Part shown: one piece after another, positions 8,331 through 16,159 of the stretch
Layout: every line of letters starts with the position of its first letter
How positions within the stretch are numbered: the stretch's first letter is position 1
Source of the DNA: Bacteroidota bacterium
Lineage (GTDB): Bacteria > Bacteroidota > Bacteroidia > Bacteroidales > Lentimicrobiaceae
DNA: 64,000 bases
Direction: 5' to 3'
NCBI GenBank assembly: GCA_009773455.1
Contig: WSXU01000002.1
Span: 186,001 to 250,000, forward strand
Program-made: the position numbers and the translations under genes
Notes under the pieces: model-generated
The model's input: only the letters and a program-made list of their open reading frames with translations
What the model was told of the DNA's origin: nothing
The model's database searches: none

Positions 8331-8371
8331 ACAGGATTTACAGGATTTACAGGATTTTCGATTTCGGATTT
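8331..8371. repeat. Nonamer array (ACAGGATTT) passing into GATTTCG words
   Basis: Three copies of the 9-mer acaggattt are followed by gatttcg and gatttcg-like units. This is one of the few arrays here whose period is not 7. It lies in the 444-bp gap between the permease and rplU. Confidence 0.7.
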
Positions 8372-8379
8372 CGTTTGCC

Positions 8380-8392
8380 CCGCCAAAGGCGG
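8380..8392. repeat. GC-rich hairpin CCGCC-AAA-GGCGG
   Basis: Perfect 5-bp inverted repeat with AAA loop, sitting just after the nonamer array. It belongs to a family of CCCGCC..GGCGGG hairpins seen again at 44155, 51327, 51368 and 56602. Confidence 0.65.
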
Positions 8393-8480
8393 TGGGAATG
8401 CGGATTTACTTTCGGAGAAATCCACTTTGCTGAGGTCCGGATTGCAGATTGCTGACCTGGAATTTGTTTTTGGCCCTGAG

Positions 8481-8548
8481 TTTTAAATTGTAAACTGTAA
8501 ACCCGCGATATGGGGCAGACCGTAAACCTTAAATCGTAAATCGTAAAT
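8481..8548. repeat. Heptamer arrays, GTAAA family (two blocks)
   Basis: Units ttttaaa, ttgtaaa, ctgtaaa at 8481-8501 and cgtaaac, cttaaat, cgtaaat, cgtaaat at 8521-8548, both with a 7-bp period, separated by a GC-rich 19-bp spacer. They lie 50-120 bp upstream of the rplU promoter. Confidence 0.75.
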
Positions 8549-8599
8549 TTTATCTTTCGTTCACCTTCATCCCTAATGCAATATTTTTCAAATAAATAG

Positions 8600-8629
8600 T
8601 TTGGTGTTTCAGAATATTTATTATTTTTG
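8600..8629 (+). promoter_or_regulatory. Predicted promoter of rplU-rpmA
   Basis: The -33 element TTTG is at 8600-8603 and the -7 element TATTTTTG at 8622-8629, an 18-bp gap, close to the Bacteroidota optimum. Transcription should start near 8634, giving a leader of about 40 nt before the rplU ATG. Confidence 0.7.
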
Positions 8630-8672
8630 CACCCCCAATAAAAGGGAAAACAAACCAAATAAATCATAAAGC

Positions 8673-8984
8673 ATGTACGCAATCGTAGAAATCGCCGGAC
8701 AGCAACATAAAGTTGTGAAAGACCAGGTGATCTTCGTGCATCGTCTTGAAGGTGAAGAAGGCGCAACTGTTAGTTTCGACAATGTAATGTTGATCGACAA
8801 TGACGGCGCTGTTACCATCGGACAGCCAAAGGTTACCGGCGCTGTCGTGTCGGCTAAAATCCTGTCGCATTTACGTGGCGATAAGGTGATCGTCTTCAAA
8901 AAGAAGAGGAGAAAAGGTTATCAGAAATCAAACGGCCACAGGCAATACCTTACCAGGCTGCAAATTGATGCCATCACCGCCTGA
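8673..8984 (+). CDS. rplU: 50S ribosomal protein bL21
   Basis: The 103-residue product is full length for bL21. It begins MYAIVEIAGQQHKV and contains the family pattern KDQVIFVHRLEGEEG, then VTGAVVSAKILSHLRGDKVIVFKKKRRKGYQKSNGHRQ, ending with LTRLQIDAI. The protein binds 23S rRNA in the large subunit. It is followed 46 bp later by rpmA in the nearly universal rplU-rpmA order, and both are driven by the promoter at 8600-8629. Confidence 0.98.
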   Translation: MYAIVEIAGQQHKVVKDQVIFVHRLEGEEGATVSFDNVMLIDNDGAVTIGQPKVTGAVVSAKILSHLRGDKVIVFKKKRRKGYQKSNGHRQYLTRLQIDAITA

Positions 8985-9030
8985 AAAGGCTGAATCCAAA
9001 TCAATGTTTAACAGCTAAAAACAAAAAGAT

Positions 9031-9297
9031 ATGGCTCATAAAAAAGGTGCCGGTAGTTCAAGTAACGGTAGGGAATCACACAGCAAACGTCTTGGCGTGA
9101 AGATATATGGCGGACAGGCTGCACAGGCCGGTAACATCATTATCCGCCAGCGTGGCACGGTTCACAATCCAGGCCTCAATGTAGGTATGGGAAAAGACCA
9201 CACCCTGTTTGCCCTTATTGATGGTGTTGTTGAATTCCGCCGCAGGAAAAACGACAAATCATACGTTTCGATACTCCCGATCAAGGACGCCGAATAA
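9031..9297 (+). CDS. rpmA: 50S ribosomal protein bL27
   Basis: The 88-residue product begins [20 protein letters not shown], which is the mature bL27 form without the cleavable N-terminal extension found in Firmicutes. [23 protein letters not shown] and [20 protein letters not shown] are characteristic. The flexible N-terminus reaches the peptidyl-transferase centre. It is co-transcribed with rplU and ends at a strong terminator. Confidence 0.98.
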   Translation: MAHKKGAGSSSNGRESHSKRLGVKIYGGQAAQAGNIIIRQRGTVHNPGLNVGMGKDHTLFALIDGVVEFRRRKNDKSYVSILPIKDAE

Positions 9298-9330
9298 TCT
9301 GTATAGCAGATAATACTGGCAAAAGTATAC

Positions 9331-9358
9331 AACTCCCGGTCATTGGCCGGGAGTTTTT
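9331..9358 (+). terminator. Rho-independent terminator of rplU-rpmA
   Basis: Stem AACTCCCGG (9331-9339) pairs with CCGGGAGTT (9347-9355) across a 7-nt loop and runs into a T tract. It lies 34 bp after the rpmA stop codon. Confidence 0.85.
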
Positions 9359-9422
9359 GTTTGATTTAAAATTCACGTGACTTTGGATCAGCACAAATCA
9401 CCGATAAAAACAAACTGTTTCT

Positions 9423-9430
9423 TACCTTTG
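9423..9430 (+). promoter_or_regulatory. Predicted -7 element of serS
   Basis: TACCTTTG matches the TAnnTTTG consensus, 19 bp before the serS ATG. No TTG is seen at the expected -33 distance. Confidence 0.6.
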
Positions 9431-9449
9431 CACCTCAAAAACGAATTCA

Positions 9450-10721
9450 ATGCTTGAACTGAATTATATCCGCGAAAACACAGCAGAAGTTGCCTCAAGG
9501 CTGGCCATTAAAAACATTGATGCCGCCGGTACACTTCAAAAGATTATTGATATTGATGCCCGCAGGCGTGAAGCCCAGAAACAACTGGACGACAACCTGG
9601 CTGAATCAAATGCCATTGCCCGCCAGGTAGGCGATCTCTTTAAATCAGGAAAAGCTGCTGAAGCAGGCGAACTGAAAGCCTGTACAGCAGAATTGAAAAT
9701 CCTGGCAAAAGACATTTCGGAGAAGTTGGATAACCTCACCATCGAACAAAACAGCCTTTTGGTGCTGTTGCCCAATGTCCCCCACCCTTCAGTGCCGAGA
9801 GGCAAAACTCCTGAAGACAACGAAATCGTCCACAGTGAAGGTGAAATGCCAAAACTCTATGAGGGGGCAGTACCGCACTGGGATCTGGCATCTAAATACG
9901 ACATCATTGATTTCGAACTCGGCAACAAAGTCACCGGGGCCGGTTTCCCCTTTTACAAAGGACAGGGAGCCAGGCTGCAGCGTGCCCTCATCAATTTCTT
10001 CCTCGACAATGCCATTGCAGCCGGTTATTATGAAATACAACCACCGCTCGTGGTGAACGAAGCATCGGGTTACGGCACCGGCCAGTTGCCCGACAAAGAC
10101 GGTCAGATGTACTTCTGCGATGTGGACAAACTTTACCTGATCCCGACAGCCGAAGTTCCTGTAACCAATATCTACCGCGATGTCATTGTTAAAGCAGCCG
10201 ATTTCCCCATCAAGAATGTGGCCTATTCAAATTGCTTCCGCCGTGAAGCCGGTTCATACGGAAAGGATGTACGCGGGCTCAACAGGCTCCACCAGTTTGA
10301 CAAAGTAGAAATCGTTCAGATTCAGCATCCCGACAATTCCTACCAGACACTGGAGGAGATGCGCGACTATGTGGCTGGTCTGCTGCGCAAACTTGAACTG
10401 CCCTTTCGTATCCTGAAACTCTGTGGCGGGGATATGAGTTTTACCTCATCGCTCACCTACGACTTTGAAGTGTATTCAGCTGCCCAGCAGCGCTGGCTTG
10501 AAGTAAGTTCGGTTTCGAATTTTGAATCCTTCCAGGCCAACCGTATGAAACTGAGGTTTAAAGACGAGAACGGGAAAACCCGCCTTTGCCATACGCTCAA
10601 CGGCAGTGCCCTGGCATTACCCCGGATCGTGGCTTCACTGCTCGAGAATAACCAGACCGCCGATGGTATACTTATGCCAACTGCACTCGTGAATTATACC
10701 GGCTTTGAAATGATCAAATAA
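9450..10721 (+). CDS. serS: Serine--tRNA ligase
   Basis: A 423-residue class II aminoacyl-tRNA synthetase that charges tRNA-Ser. The N-terminal long coiled-coil arm (about residues 25-100, rich in Lys, Glu and Leu) is followed by the catalytic core: motif 1 near the proline-rich ALINFFLDNAIAAGYYEIQPPLVV, motif 2 FRREAGSYGKDVRGLNRLHQF, and motif 3 ending with NGSALALPRIVASLLENNQ. The serine-binding TAEVPVTN motif is present. Length is typical. It has its own promoter and a weak hairpin after the stop codon. Confidence 0.98.
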   Translation: MLELNYIRENTAEVASRLAIKNIDAAGTLQKIIDIDARRREAQKQLDDNLAESNAIARQVGDLFKSGKAAEAGELKACTAELKILAKDISEKLDNLTIEQNSLLVLLPNVPHPSVPRGKTPEDNEIVHSEGEMPKLYEGAVPHWDLASKYDIIDFELGNKVTGAGFPFYKGQGARLQRALINFFLDNAIAAGYYEIQPPLVVNEASGYGTGQLPDKDGQMYFCDVDKLYLIPTAEVPVTNIYRDVIVKAADFPIKNVAYSNCFRREAGSYGKDVRGLNRLHQFDKVEIVQIQHPDNSYQTLEEMRDYVAGLLRKLELPFRILKLCGGDMSFTSSLTYDFEVYSAAQQRWLEVSSVSNFESFQANRMKLRFKDENGKTRLCHTLNGSALALPRIVASLLENNQTADGILMPTALVNYTGFEMIK

Positions 10722-10752
10722 GATTCATCAGAAGAACAGGATATAACTGATC

Positions 10753-10768
10753 CCGGAAGCGATTCCGG
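10753..10768 (+). terminator. Weak terminator-like hairpin after serS
   Basis: A 6-bp stem CCGGAA/TTCCGG with a 4-nt loop, followed after 7 bases by a T run (ATTATTTTT). The gap between stem and T run makes it only a moderate candidate. Confidence 0.4.
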
Positions 10769-10848
10769 CAGATTATTTTTCCTGATGCGAATACTTAATT
10801 CTGATGTCGTCTGTTTAGATATTGGAAACCTGACATTAGAAATCACCA

Positions 10849-12678
10849 ATGAAGAAACTCCTGTACCTGTTATTATTGCTTCCGGCCCTGACAGTTCCGG
10901 CAGGTTCTGCATTCGCACAGGCGGTAACCGACGAACAGCTGGGGCTTCAGTATTTCAATGCCCGTGAATTTGAAAAGTCGGCGGCCCTGTTTGAGCGGTT
11001 GTTTGAAGAAAAGCCAACGATCTACAATTACACCTACCTACTTCAGAGTCTGCTGGAAATCAACGATCTGGAAAAGGCAGAAAAAATTGTCAAGCGTCAG
11101 GCAAAAAAGAACCCGGACGATTCACGTTATATAGTAGATCAGGGATATGTACTGATCAGGTCGAATCAAAGTAGCAAGGCATCGAAACTTTTCGATGAGG
11201 CCATCAAAGATCTTCCGGCCGATCAGCGGAGGATAGCGGAACTGGCCAATGCATTTCAGGTCAGGCGTGAAAATGACTACGCAATCCGGACCTACATGAG
11301 AGGCCGGCAGCTGCTTTCACCAACCTATACCTTCGGATTTGAACTTGCCAATCTGTATGAAGTTCAGGGCAGTTTTGATAAAATGACCGGCGAATACATT
11401 GAGTTGCTCGAAACCCGGCCGGATATGCAGATGCAGGTTCAGGACAGGTTGCAGAACTCCCTCAACAATGACCCCGAAGGGCTGAAAAGTGAAGCCCTGA
11501 GAACTGCTTTACTTAAAAAAGTACAAAAATCTCCGGATGATGTTCCCTTGTCGGAGATGATGTTGTGGCTTTCTGTTCAGCTGAAGGATTTTGATGCGGC
11601 ACTGATCCAGGCCAGGGCCCTTGACCGCCGCCTGAACGAAAACGGATCACGGGTTTTTGCCCTTGGCTTGTTGTGTGTAAGTAACGGCAACTACAGTACT
11701 GCGGCAGCGGCTTTTACCTATGTCATTGAAAAATCAAAGGATGTGCCGCTGGTTCTGCAGTCAAGGGTGGAACTGTTGAAGTCCGAGTATGAAATTGTAA
11801 CAAGGAAATACCCTGTAATTCTTACCGATCTTGTTCAGCTGGAAGGCAAATACGTTAAAACACTTGATGAAGCCGGGCGCAATCCCCTGATTTACCCCTT
11901 GATACGCAATCTGGCCCATCTGCGGGCATTCTATCTTGACAACACTGCTTCGGCCATCGAACTGCTTGAGGAACTGATTGGTCTCACGGCCAATGAACCG
12001 GTAATACGGGCAGAGTGCAAACTTGAACTGGCTGATATTTACCTTTTTACCGGCGATCCGTGGGAAGCGACGCTACTCTATTCACAGGTTGACAAAGCTT
12101 TTAAAAATGAGCCCATTGGTCACGAAGCCCGTTTCAGAAATGCCCGGTTATCTTTCTATATCGGGGAATTTGACTGGGCACGCGCACAGCTTGATGTTCT
12201 GAAGGCCGCTACTTCAAAGCTGATTGCGAACGATGCCATGTCACTGTCGCTCCTGATCACCGATAACATTGAAGAAGACAGCTCTACGGTTGAACTGGGC
12301 ACCTATACCAGGGCCGACCTGCTTCTTTACCGGAATAATCCCGATGCTGCCCTGGATGTGCTTGATTCGCTCATGACCGCTTATCCATTACACAGTATCA
12401 TCGACGATGCCCTGATGAAAAAAGCAGAGATATTAATGAAGCAGGGAAATTTTTCCGGGGCCGAAACTCTTTATCAGAAAGTCATCAGCGATTTCGGGGA
12501 CGGTATCCTTGGTGATGATGCCCTGTTCAACCTGGCCCAGATGTATGACAGGCAACTGAACGACCCGGTGAAAGCCATGGCTGCCTACCAGGAGTTGCTG
12601 GTAAAATACCCCGGAAGTCTGTTTACCGTGGATTCGAGGAAGCGTTTCAGGGTACTGAGGGGTGATCAGGTTAATTGA
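10849..12678 (+). CDS. Secreted tetratricopeptide-repeat protein
   Basis: A 609-residue protein with a signal peptide (MKKLLYLLLLLPALTVPAGSAFAQ). The rest is helical and built of TPR-like pairs, for example EQLGLQYFNAREFEKSAALFERLF, YLLQSLLEINDLEKAEKIV, and at the C-terminus DALMKKAEILMKQGNFSGAETLY followed by DALFNLAQMYDRQLNDPVKAM. It probably acts in the periplasm as a scaffold, as for TPR proteins of outer-membrane or T9SS assemblies, but no specific partner is visible. It is followed after about 190 bp by rsmA. Confidence 0.75.
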   Translation: MKKLLYLLLLLPALTVPAGSAFAQAVTDEQLGLQYFNAREFEKSAALFERLFEEKPTIYNYTYLLQSLLEINDLEKAEKIVKRQAKKNPDDSRYIVDQGYVLIRSNQSSKASKLFDEAIKDLPADQRRIAELANAFQVRRENDYAIRTYMRGRQLLSPTYTFGFELANLYEVQGSFDKMTGEYIELLETRPDMQMQVQDRLQNSLNNDPEGLKSEALRTALLKKVQKSPDDVPLSEMMLWLSVQLKDFDAALIQARALDRRLNENGSRVFALGLLCVSNGNYSTAAAAFTYVIEKSKDVPLVLQSRVELLKSEYEIVTRKYPVILTDLVQLEGKYVKTLDEAGRNPLIYPLIRNLAHLRAFYLDNTASAIELLEELIGLTANEPVIRAECKLELADIYLFTGDPWEATLLYSQVDKAFKNEPIGHEARFRNARLSFYIGEFDWARAQLDVLKAATSKLIANDAMSLSLLITDNIEEDSSTVELGTYTRADLLLYRNNPDAALDVLDSLMTAYPLHSIIDDALMKKAEILMKQGNFSGAETLYQKVISDFGDGILGDDALFNLAQMYDRQLNDPVKAMAAYQELLVKYPGSLFTVDSRKRFRVLRGDQVN

Positions 12679-12830
12679 TTTCGGATTTTAGATTGCGGGG
12701 TTCGGATTGAAAAAAAGACCAGAAGACAAGGAGAAGCTTGTAAATGGGAATAAACACAACTTTTGCATACAGATTCGGTATTTAAGGTTATAAAACAAAA
12801 TCCAAAACCCACCACCTGGGTACACTCAGG

Positions 12831-12865
12831 TCAAAAATCCGAAATCAAAAATCCGAAATCCGAAA
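12831..12865. repeat. Heptamer array, TCCGAAA family, abutting rsmA start
   Basis: Five in-phase units: tcaaaaa, tccgaaa, tcaaaaa, tccgaaa, tccgaaa. The array ends 2 bp before the rsmA ATG, so it forms the immediate 5' leader. Related gatttcgg words lie at 12677-12710. The same units recur at 46140-46167. Confidence 0.85.
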
Positions 12866-12867
12866 TT

Positions 12868-13641
12868 ATGAAGGAACCCATCCGCGCAAAGAAACACCTT
12901 GGACAGCATTTTCTGAAAGATGAGAACATTGCCCGGAAAATAGTCGACAGCCTCTCCCTGCCCTGCGATGCCCTGCTTGAAATCGGACCCGGAACCGGTG
13001 TTCTGACTAAATATCTGATCAGGCTTCCAATCAGAAAATTCATCGCCCTGGATGTTGACCGTGACTCCATCCCTTTTCTTAAAAATACTTTTCCCGAAGC
13101 TGCAGGTAGCTTTGTGGAAGGAGATTTTCTGCGTCTTCCGGTGGATGAGATGATGGCCGGAAATTTCTCCATCATCGGGAACTTTCCCTACAACATTTCG
13201 ACCCAGATATTTTTCAAGGTACTTGAAAACCGCAACCGGGTTCCGGAAGTGGTAGGCATGCTTCAGAAGGAAGTGGCCGAACGGATTGCAGCGCCACCGG
13301 GCAGCAAAACATACGGCATCATGAGCGTGCTTCTGCAGGCATGGTATGATATTGAATATCTGTTTACCGTCGAACCCCATGTTTTCGTTCCACCTCCTAA
13401 AGTAAAATCGGGTGTGATCAGAATAAAACGCAACCAGGTTCAATCGTTGGGCTGCGATGAGAAACTTTTTATGACCATTGTAAAGACGGCGTTTAACCAG
13501 CGGAGAAAAACGTTGAGAAACGGGCTGAAATCGTTTCAGTTCAGAGAGGACGAAAGGCTTGCTGATTTGTTCACGAAAAGGGCTGAACAACTGGGCGTTG
13601 AGGAATTCGTTTATTTAACGCTGATGGTAAAAACAGATTGA
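12868..13641 (+). CDS. rsmA: 16S rRNA (adenine1518/1519-N6) dimethyltransferase
   Basis: A 257-residue KsgA/RsmA methyltransferase that dimethylates two adjacent adenosines in helix 45 of 16S rRNA. The N-terminus RAKKHLGQHFLKDENIARKIV and the SAM-binding motif LLEIGPGTGVLTKYL are diagnostic, and the catalytic loop is NFPYNIS. The C-terminal helical domain includes FNQRRKTLRNGLK. I chose the ATG at 12868 because the reading frame upstream merely translates the heptamer array. It shows no unusual residues. Confidence 0.96.
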   Translation: MKEPIRAKKHLGQHFLKDENIARKIVDSLSLPCDALLEIGPGTGVLTKYLIRLPIRKFIALDVDRDSIPFLKNTFPEAAGSFVEGDFLRLPVDEMMAGNFSIIGNFPYNISTQIFFKVLENRNRVPEVVGMLQKEVAERIAAPPGSKTYGIMSVLLQAWYDIEYLFTVEPHVFVPPPKVKSGVIRIKRNQVQSLGCDEKLFMTIVKTAFNQRRKTLRNGLKSFQFREDERLADLFTKRAEQLGVEEFVYLTLMVKTD

Positions 13642-13658
13642 TTAATCCATTCCTTTGA

Positions 13659-14011
13659 CAAGATCATACCCGGAATTGTCGAAGCAGCGGTTCAGCAAAA
13701 CAGCTTGAATTGCCTGAATCATTTCACATAAAGTACCATGAAGCTTACATTTTCGAATTCTACGACTTAGATAGCCAGACATTGAATTTTGCCTCCTACG
13801 AGGCTCACAATGTGAAAAATCTGATTTCTTTCTACCATAAAATCGCACCGTTGGTGCTCCCTTGGAATTCAAGCCAGATGATGCTGTTATTGCAGTTCTC
13901 CTGTATTTTGAAATAACTCCTGCTGCCGGTTATTTTTTGATATGTCAAAACGAAATAAAGCAGGATAAAACTTTTCTGCATGAAAACTATCTTTGTAAAA
14001 TCAAATCATAA
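13659..14011 (+). pseudogene. Frameshifted gene remnant, family unknown
   Basis: Two overlapping reading frames give one protein-like sequence. The first frame gives ELPESFHIKYHEAYIFEFYD and continues to FYHKIAPL. The second frame picks up at GAPLEFKPDDAVIAVLLYFE and ends FLHENYLCKIKS with TAA at 14009-14011. One extra G in the GG at 13853-13854 would join them cleanly. No start codon or 5' part is evident, so this looks like a truncated remnant with a single-base deletion, or an assembly error in a real short gene. No family was recognised. The 492-bp gap holds nothing else apart from a promoter match. Confidence 0.4.
13988..13995 (+). promoter_or_regulatory. Possible -7 element for the TMTC-like gene
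   Basis: TATCTTTG matches the consensus but lies 138 bp before the ATG at 14134 and overlaps the end of the gene remnant. It may be fortuitous. Confidence 0.3.
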
Positions 14012-14133
14012 GGCACATCCTCAGGTAGCACTTCAATCCTTTTTTTATGTTACTTTGCGCCCTGAACCGGGACCTTGCCTGACGGGATGTAAACATCCCA
14101 TCAATCTGCCTGTGCCCGGAAACATCAGGTACC

Positions 14134-16149
14134 ATGAACCTTAAAAACAACAAGCCTGTTCCGGCAACCCCCAGGCCGGTTAAACCTGAGTTGCACAAAG
14201 CACCTTCAGACCGCCGCTATTACCTGCTGATCCTGGTTTTTTCAGTTATTCTTTACGGGAATACCATTAACAACCGATACTCCATCGATGACTTCTATGT
14301 TACCGGCAGCAACCCGCTGGTTCAGCAGGGAATCAAAGCCATACCGGCCATCTTTTCCTCTTATTATATATCAATCAATGCAGAGGAGGGCGGGCAGCAT
14401 AACTTTGGTTACCGTCCCATTGCAAAAACAACTTTTGCGATTGAAAGGCAACTCTTTGGCGAAAACCCGCACATCAGTCATTTTATCAATATCCTGCTTT
14501 ATGCCCTGACCGGCATTCTGCTCTTCAGGATACTGCGCCGGCTGTTGAAGAACTACCATTTGCTGCTGCCATTCCTGACTGTTATTTTGTTCATGGTGCA
14601 TCCCTTGCATACCGAAGTGGTGGCCAGTCTTAAAAACCGGGAGGAAATCCTGAGTTTTCTTGGTGCTTTGTTTGCACTCCATTATTTTCTGAAATTTCAG
14701 GACTCCGGTAAAAAGCTCAACATTCTCTGGGGTTCCATTGCTTTTGGCCTGGGTTTTCTGTCGAAGGCCAACATCATGACCTTTCTGGCTGTAATTCCGC
14801 TCGTGATGTATTTTTTCACGGATATAACACCAAAGAAAAATATTCTGCTGGCCGTTTCAATGGTCCTTATGCTGGCAGCCGCCCTGCTGATACCGAGGCT
14901 TTTCCTTGGAACTTCAAGCCGTCCGATGCAATTCATTGAAAATCCCCTGCTTTTCGATGTTCCGTTCGCTGAGCGGATTGGCACCTCCATGCTAAGCCTG
15001 CTGTTTTACCTGAAGATGATGGTTTTTCCGCATCCGCTGATTTATTATTACGGGTTCAACATGATACCCGTTACCGGATTAGGAAACCCGCTGGTCTGGC
15101 TTTCACTGGTCATGCACCTGGCATTGCTTGGATATGCTGTCTGGAAAATCAGGGAAAAACACCTGCTTTCCTTCGCCATCCTCTTTTATCTCGTTAATAT
15201 TTCACTTTATTCGAACCTGGTGGCACCTCTTACAGGGATGGTTGCCGAGCGGTCGCTTTACATTGCCCTCCTTGGATTTTGTCTTGCCCTGGTGTATAGT
15301 TTATTCCGCCTTTCGGGAAGTGAACCTGCCAACCCAAAGATTACCAGGAAAACCCTGAACTATGTTGTTCTTGCTTCGGTGATCCTGTCCATTCCGGCAG
15401 CTGCAAAAACCATTGACCGCAACAATGACTGGAAAGATGAACTCACGCTTTATGCAGCCGATGCACCCCACCAGGAAAATTCTGCGAAAGCCAATTTCAT
15501 TTATGCCACCAATCTCAGGAGTACTGTTGTTGATCGACTGAAGGCCGGCGTCCCCCGTGAACAGGTTAAAGAAGATGCAAACATATGTATTACCCATTTT
15601 AAAAGGGCAACAAAGGTTTATCCGGTATATGCCGATGCCTGGAACAATCTGGGTGAAGTCTATCTGCTGGTGCTTAATGAGCCCGATTCAGCCATCCAGT
15701 ATTTCGAGAAAGCAGTTGCCGCCAATCCTGAATTTACCGCTGCCTTTTATAATCTGGGATATACCTACCAGGTAACCGATCAGCCGGAAAAAGCCATTCC
15801 GGAATATGAAAAGGCCCTCGAACTGGAACCCTACGAGATCAGGGCGATGTCGAACCTGGCACAGTTGTATCACAAGACCGGCCAGGATGATAAAGCCATC
15901 CAGCTTAATCAGGACATTATTGTGATTGAACCGGATCTGGATATACCTTACATCAACCTGGGTACCTATGCCATGCGGAATGGTGATGCAGCCAAAGCAC
16001 TGGAGTATTTCGAAAAGGCCATTGAGATCAATCCGAATAATTTTGATCTCAACATGAAACTCAGAAGCTATTTCCAGAAGGTAGGTGATTCGGCCAGGGC
16101 AGACTATTATCTTGACCTTGCCCGCAGGTCGGGTAAACCACAACAGTGA
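14134..16149 (+). CDS. Polytopic membrane protein with C-terminal TPRs (TMTC/DUF1736-like)
   Basis: A 671-residue protein. Residues about 30-430 hold ten or more transmembrane helices. The loop NTINNRYSIDDFYVTGSNPLV near the first helix, with its Asp pair, together with FLTVILFMVHPLHTEVVASL, is typical of GT-C fold O-mannosyltransferase relatives of the eukaryotic TMTC family. Residues about 470-670 hold TPR units (ADAWNNLGEVYLLVLNEP, TAAFYNLGYTYQVTDQPEK, ALEYFEKAIEINPNN). By family analogy it may transfer a lipid-linked sugar to exported proteins; this is inference. The FAAL gene starts 10 bp after its stop codon, so the two are probably co-transcribed. Confidence 0.8.
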   Translation: MNLKNNKPVPATPRPVKPELHKAPSDRRYYLLILVFSVILYGNTINNRYSIDDFYVTGSNPLVQQGIKAIPAIFSSYYISINAEEGGQHNFGYRPIAKTTFAIERQLFGENPHISHFINILLYALTGILLFRILRRLLKNYHLLLPFLTVILFMVHPLHTEVVASLKNREEILSFLGALFALHYFLKFQDSGKKLNILWGSIAFGLGFLSKANIMTFLAVIPLVMYFFTDITPKKNILLAVSMVLMLAAALLIPRLFLGTSSRPMQFIENPLLFDVPFAERIGTSMLSLLFYLKMMVFPHPLIYYYGFNMIPVTGLGNPLVWLSLVMHLALLGYAVWKIREKHLLSFAILFYLVNISLYSNLVAPLTGMVAERSLYIALLGFCLALVYSLFRLSGSEPANPKITRKTLNYVVLASVILSIPAAAKTIDRNNDWKDELTLYAADAPHQENSAKANFIYATNLRSTVVDRLKAGVPREQVKEDANICITHFKRATKVYPVYADAWNNLGEVYLLVLNEPDSAIQYFEKAVAANPEFTAAFYNLGYTYQVTDQPEKAIPEYEKALELEPYEIRAMSNLAQLYHKTGQDDKAIQLNQDIIVIEPDLDIPYINLGTYAMRNGDAAKALEYFEKAIEINPNNFDLNMKLRSYFQKVGDSARADYYLDLARRSGKPQQ

Positions 16150-16159
16150 TACTGAACCG

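Noticed and set aside
12826-13590. 254-residue open frame on the minus strand over rsmA
   Set aside because: It is the shadow of a strongly conserved rsmA gene, starts in repeat-derived DNA and has no family features.
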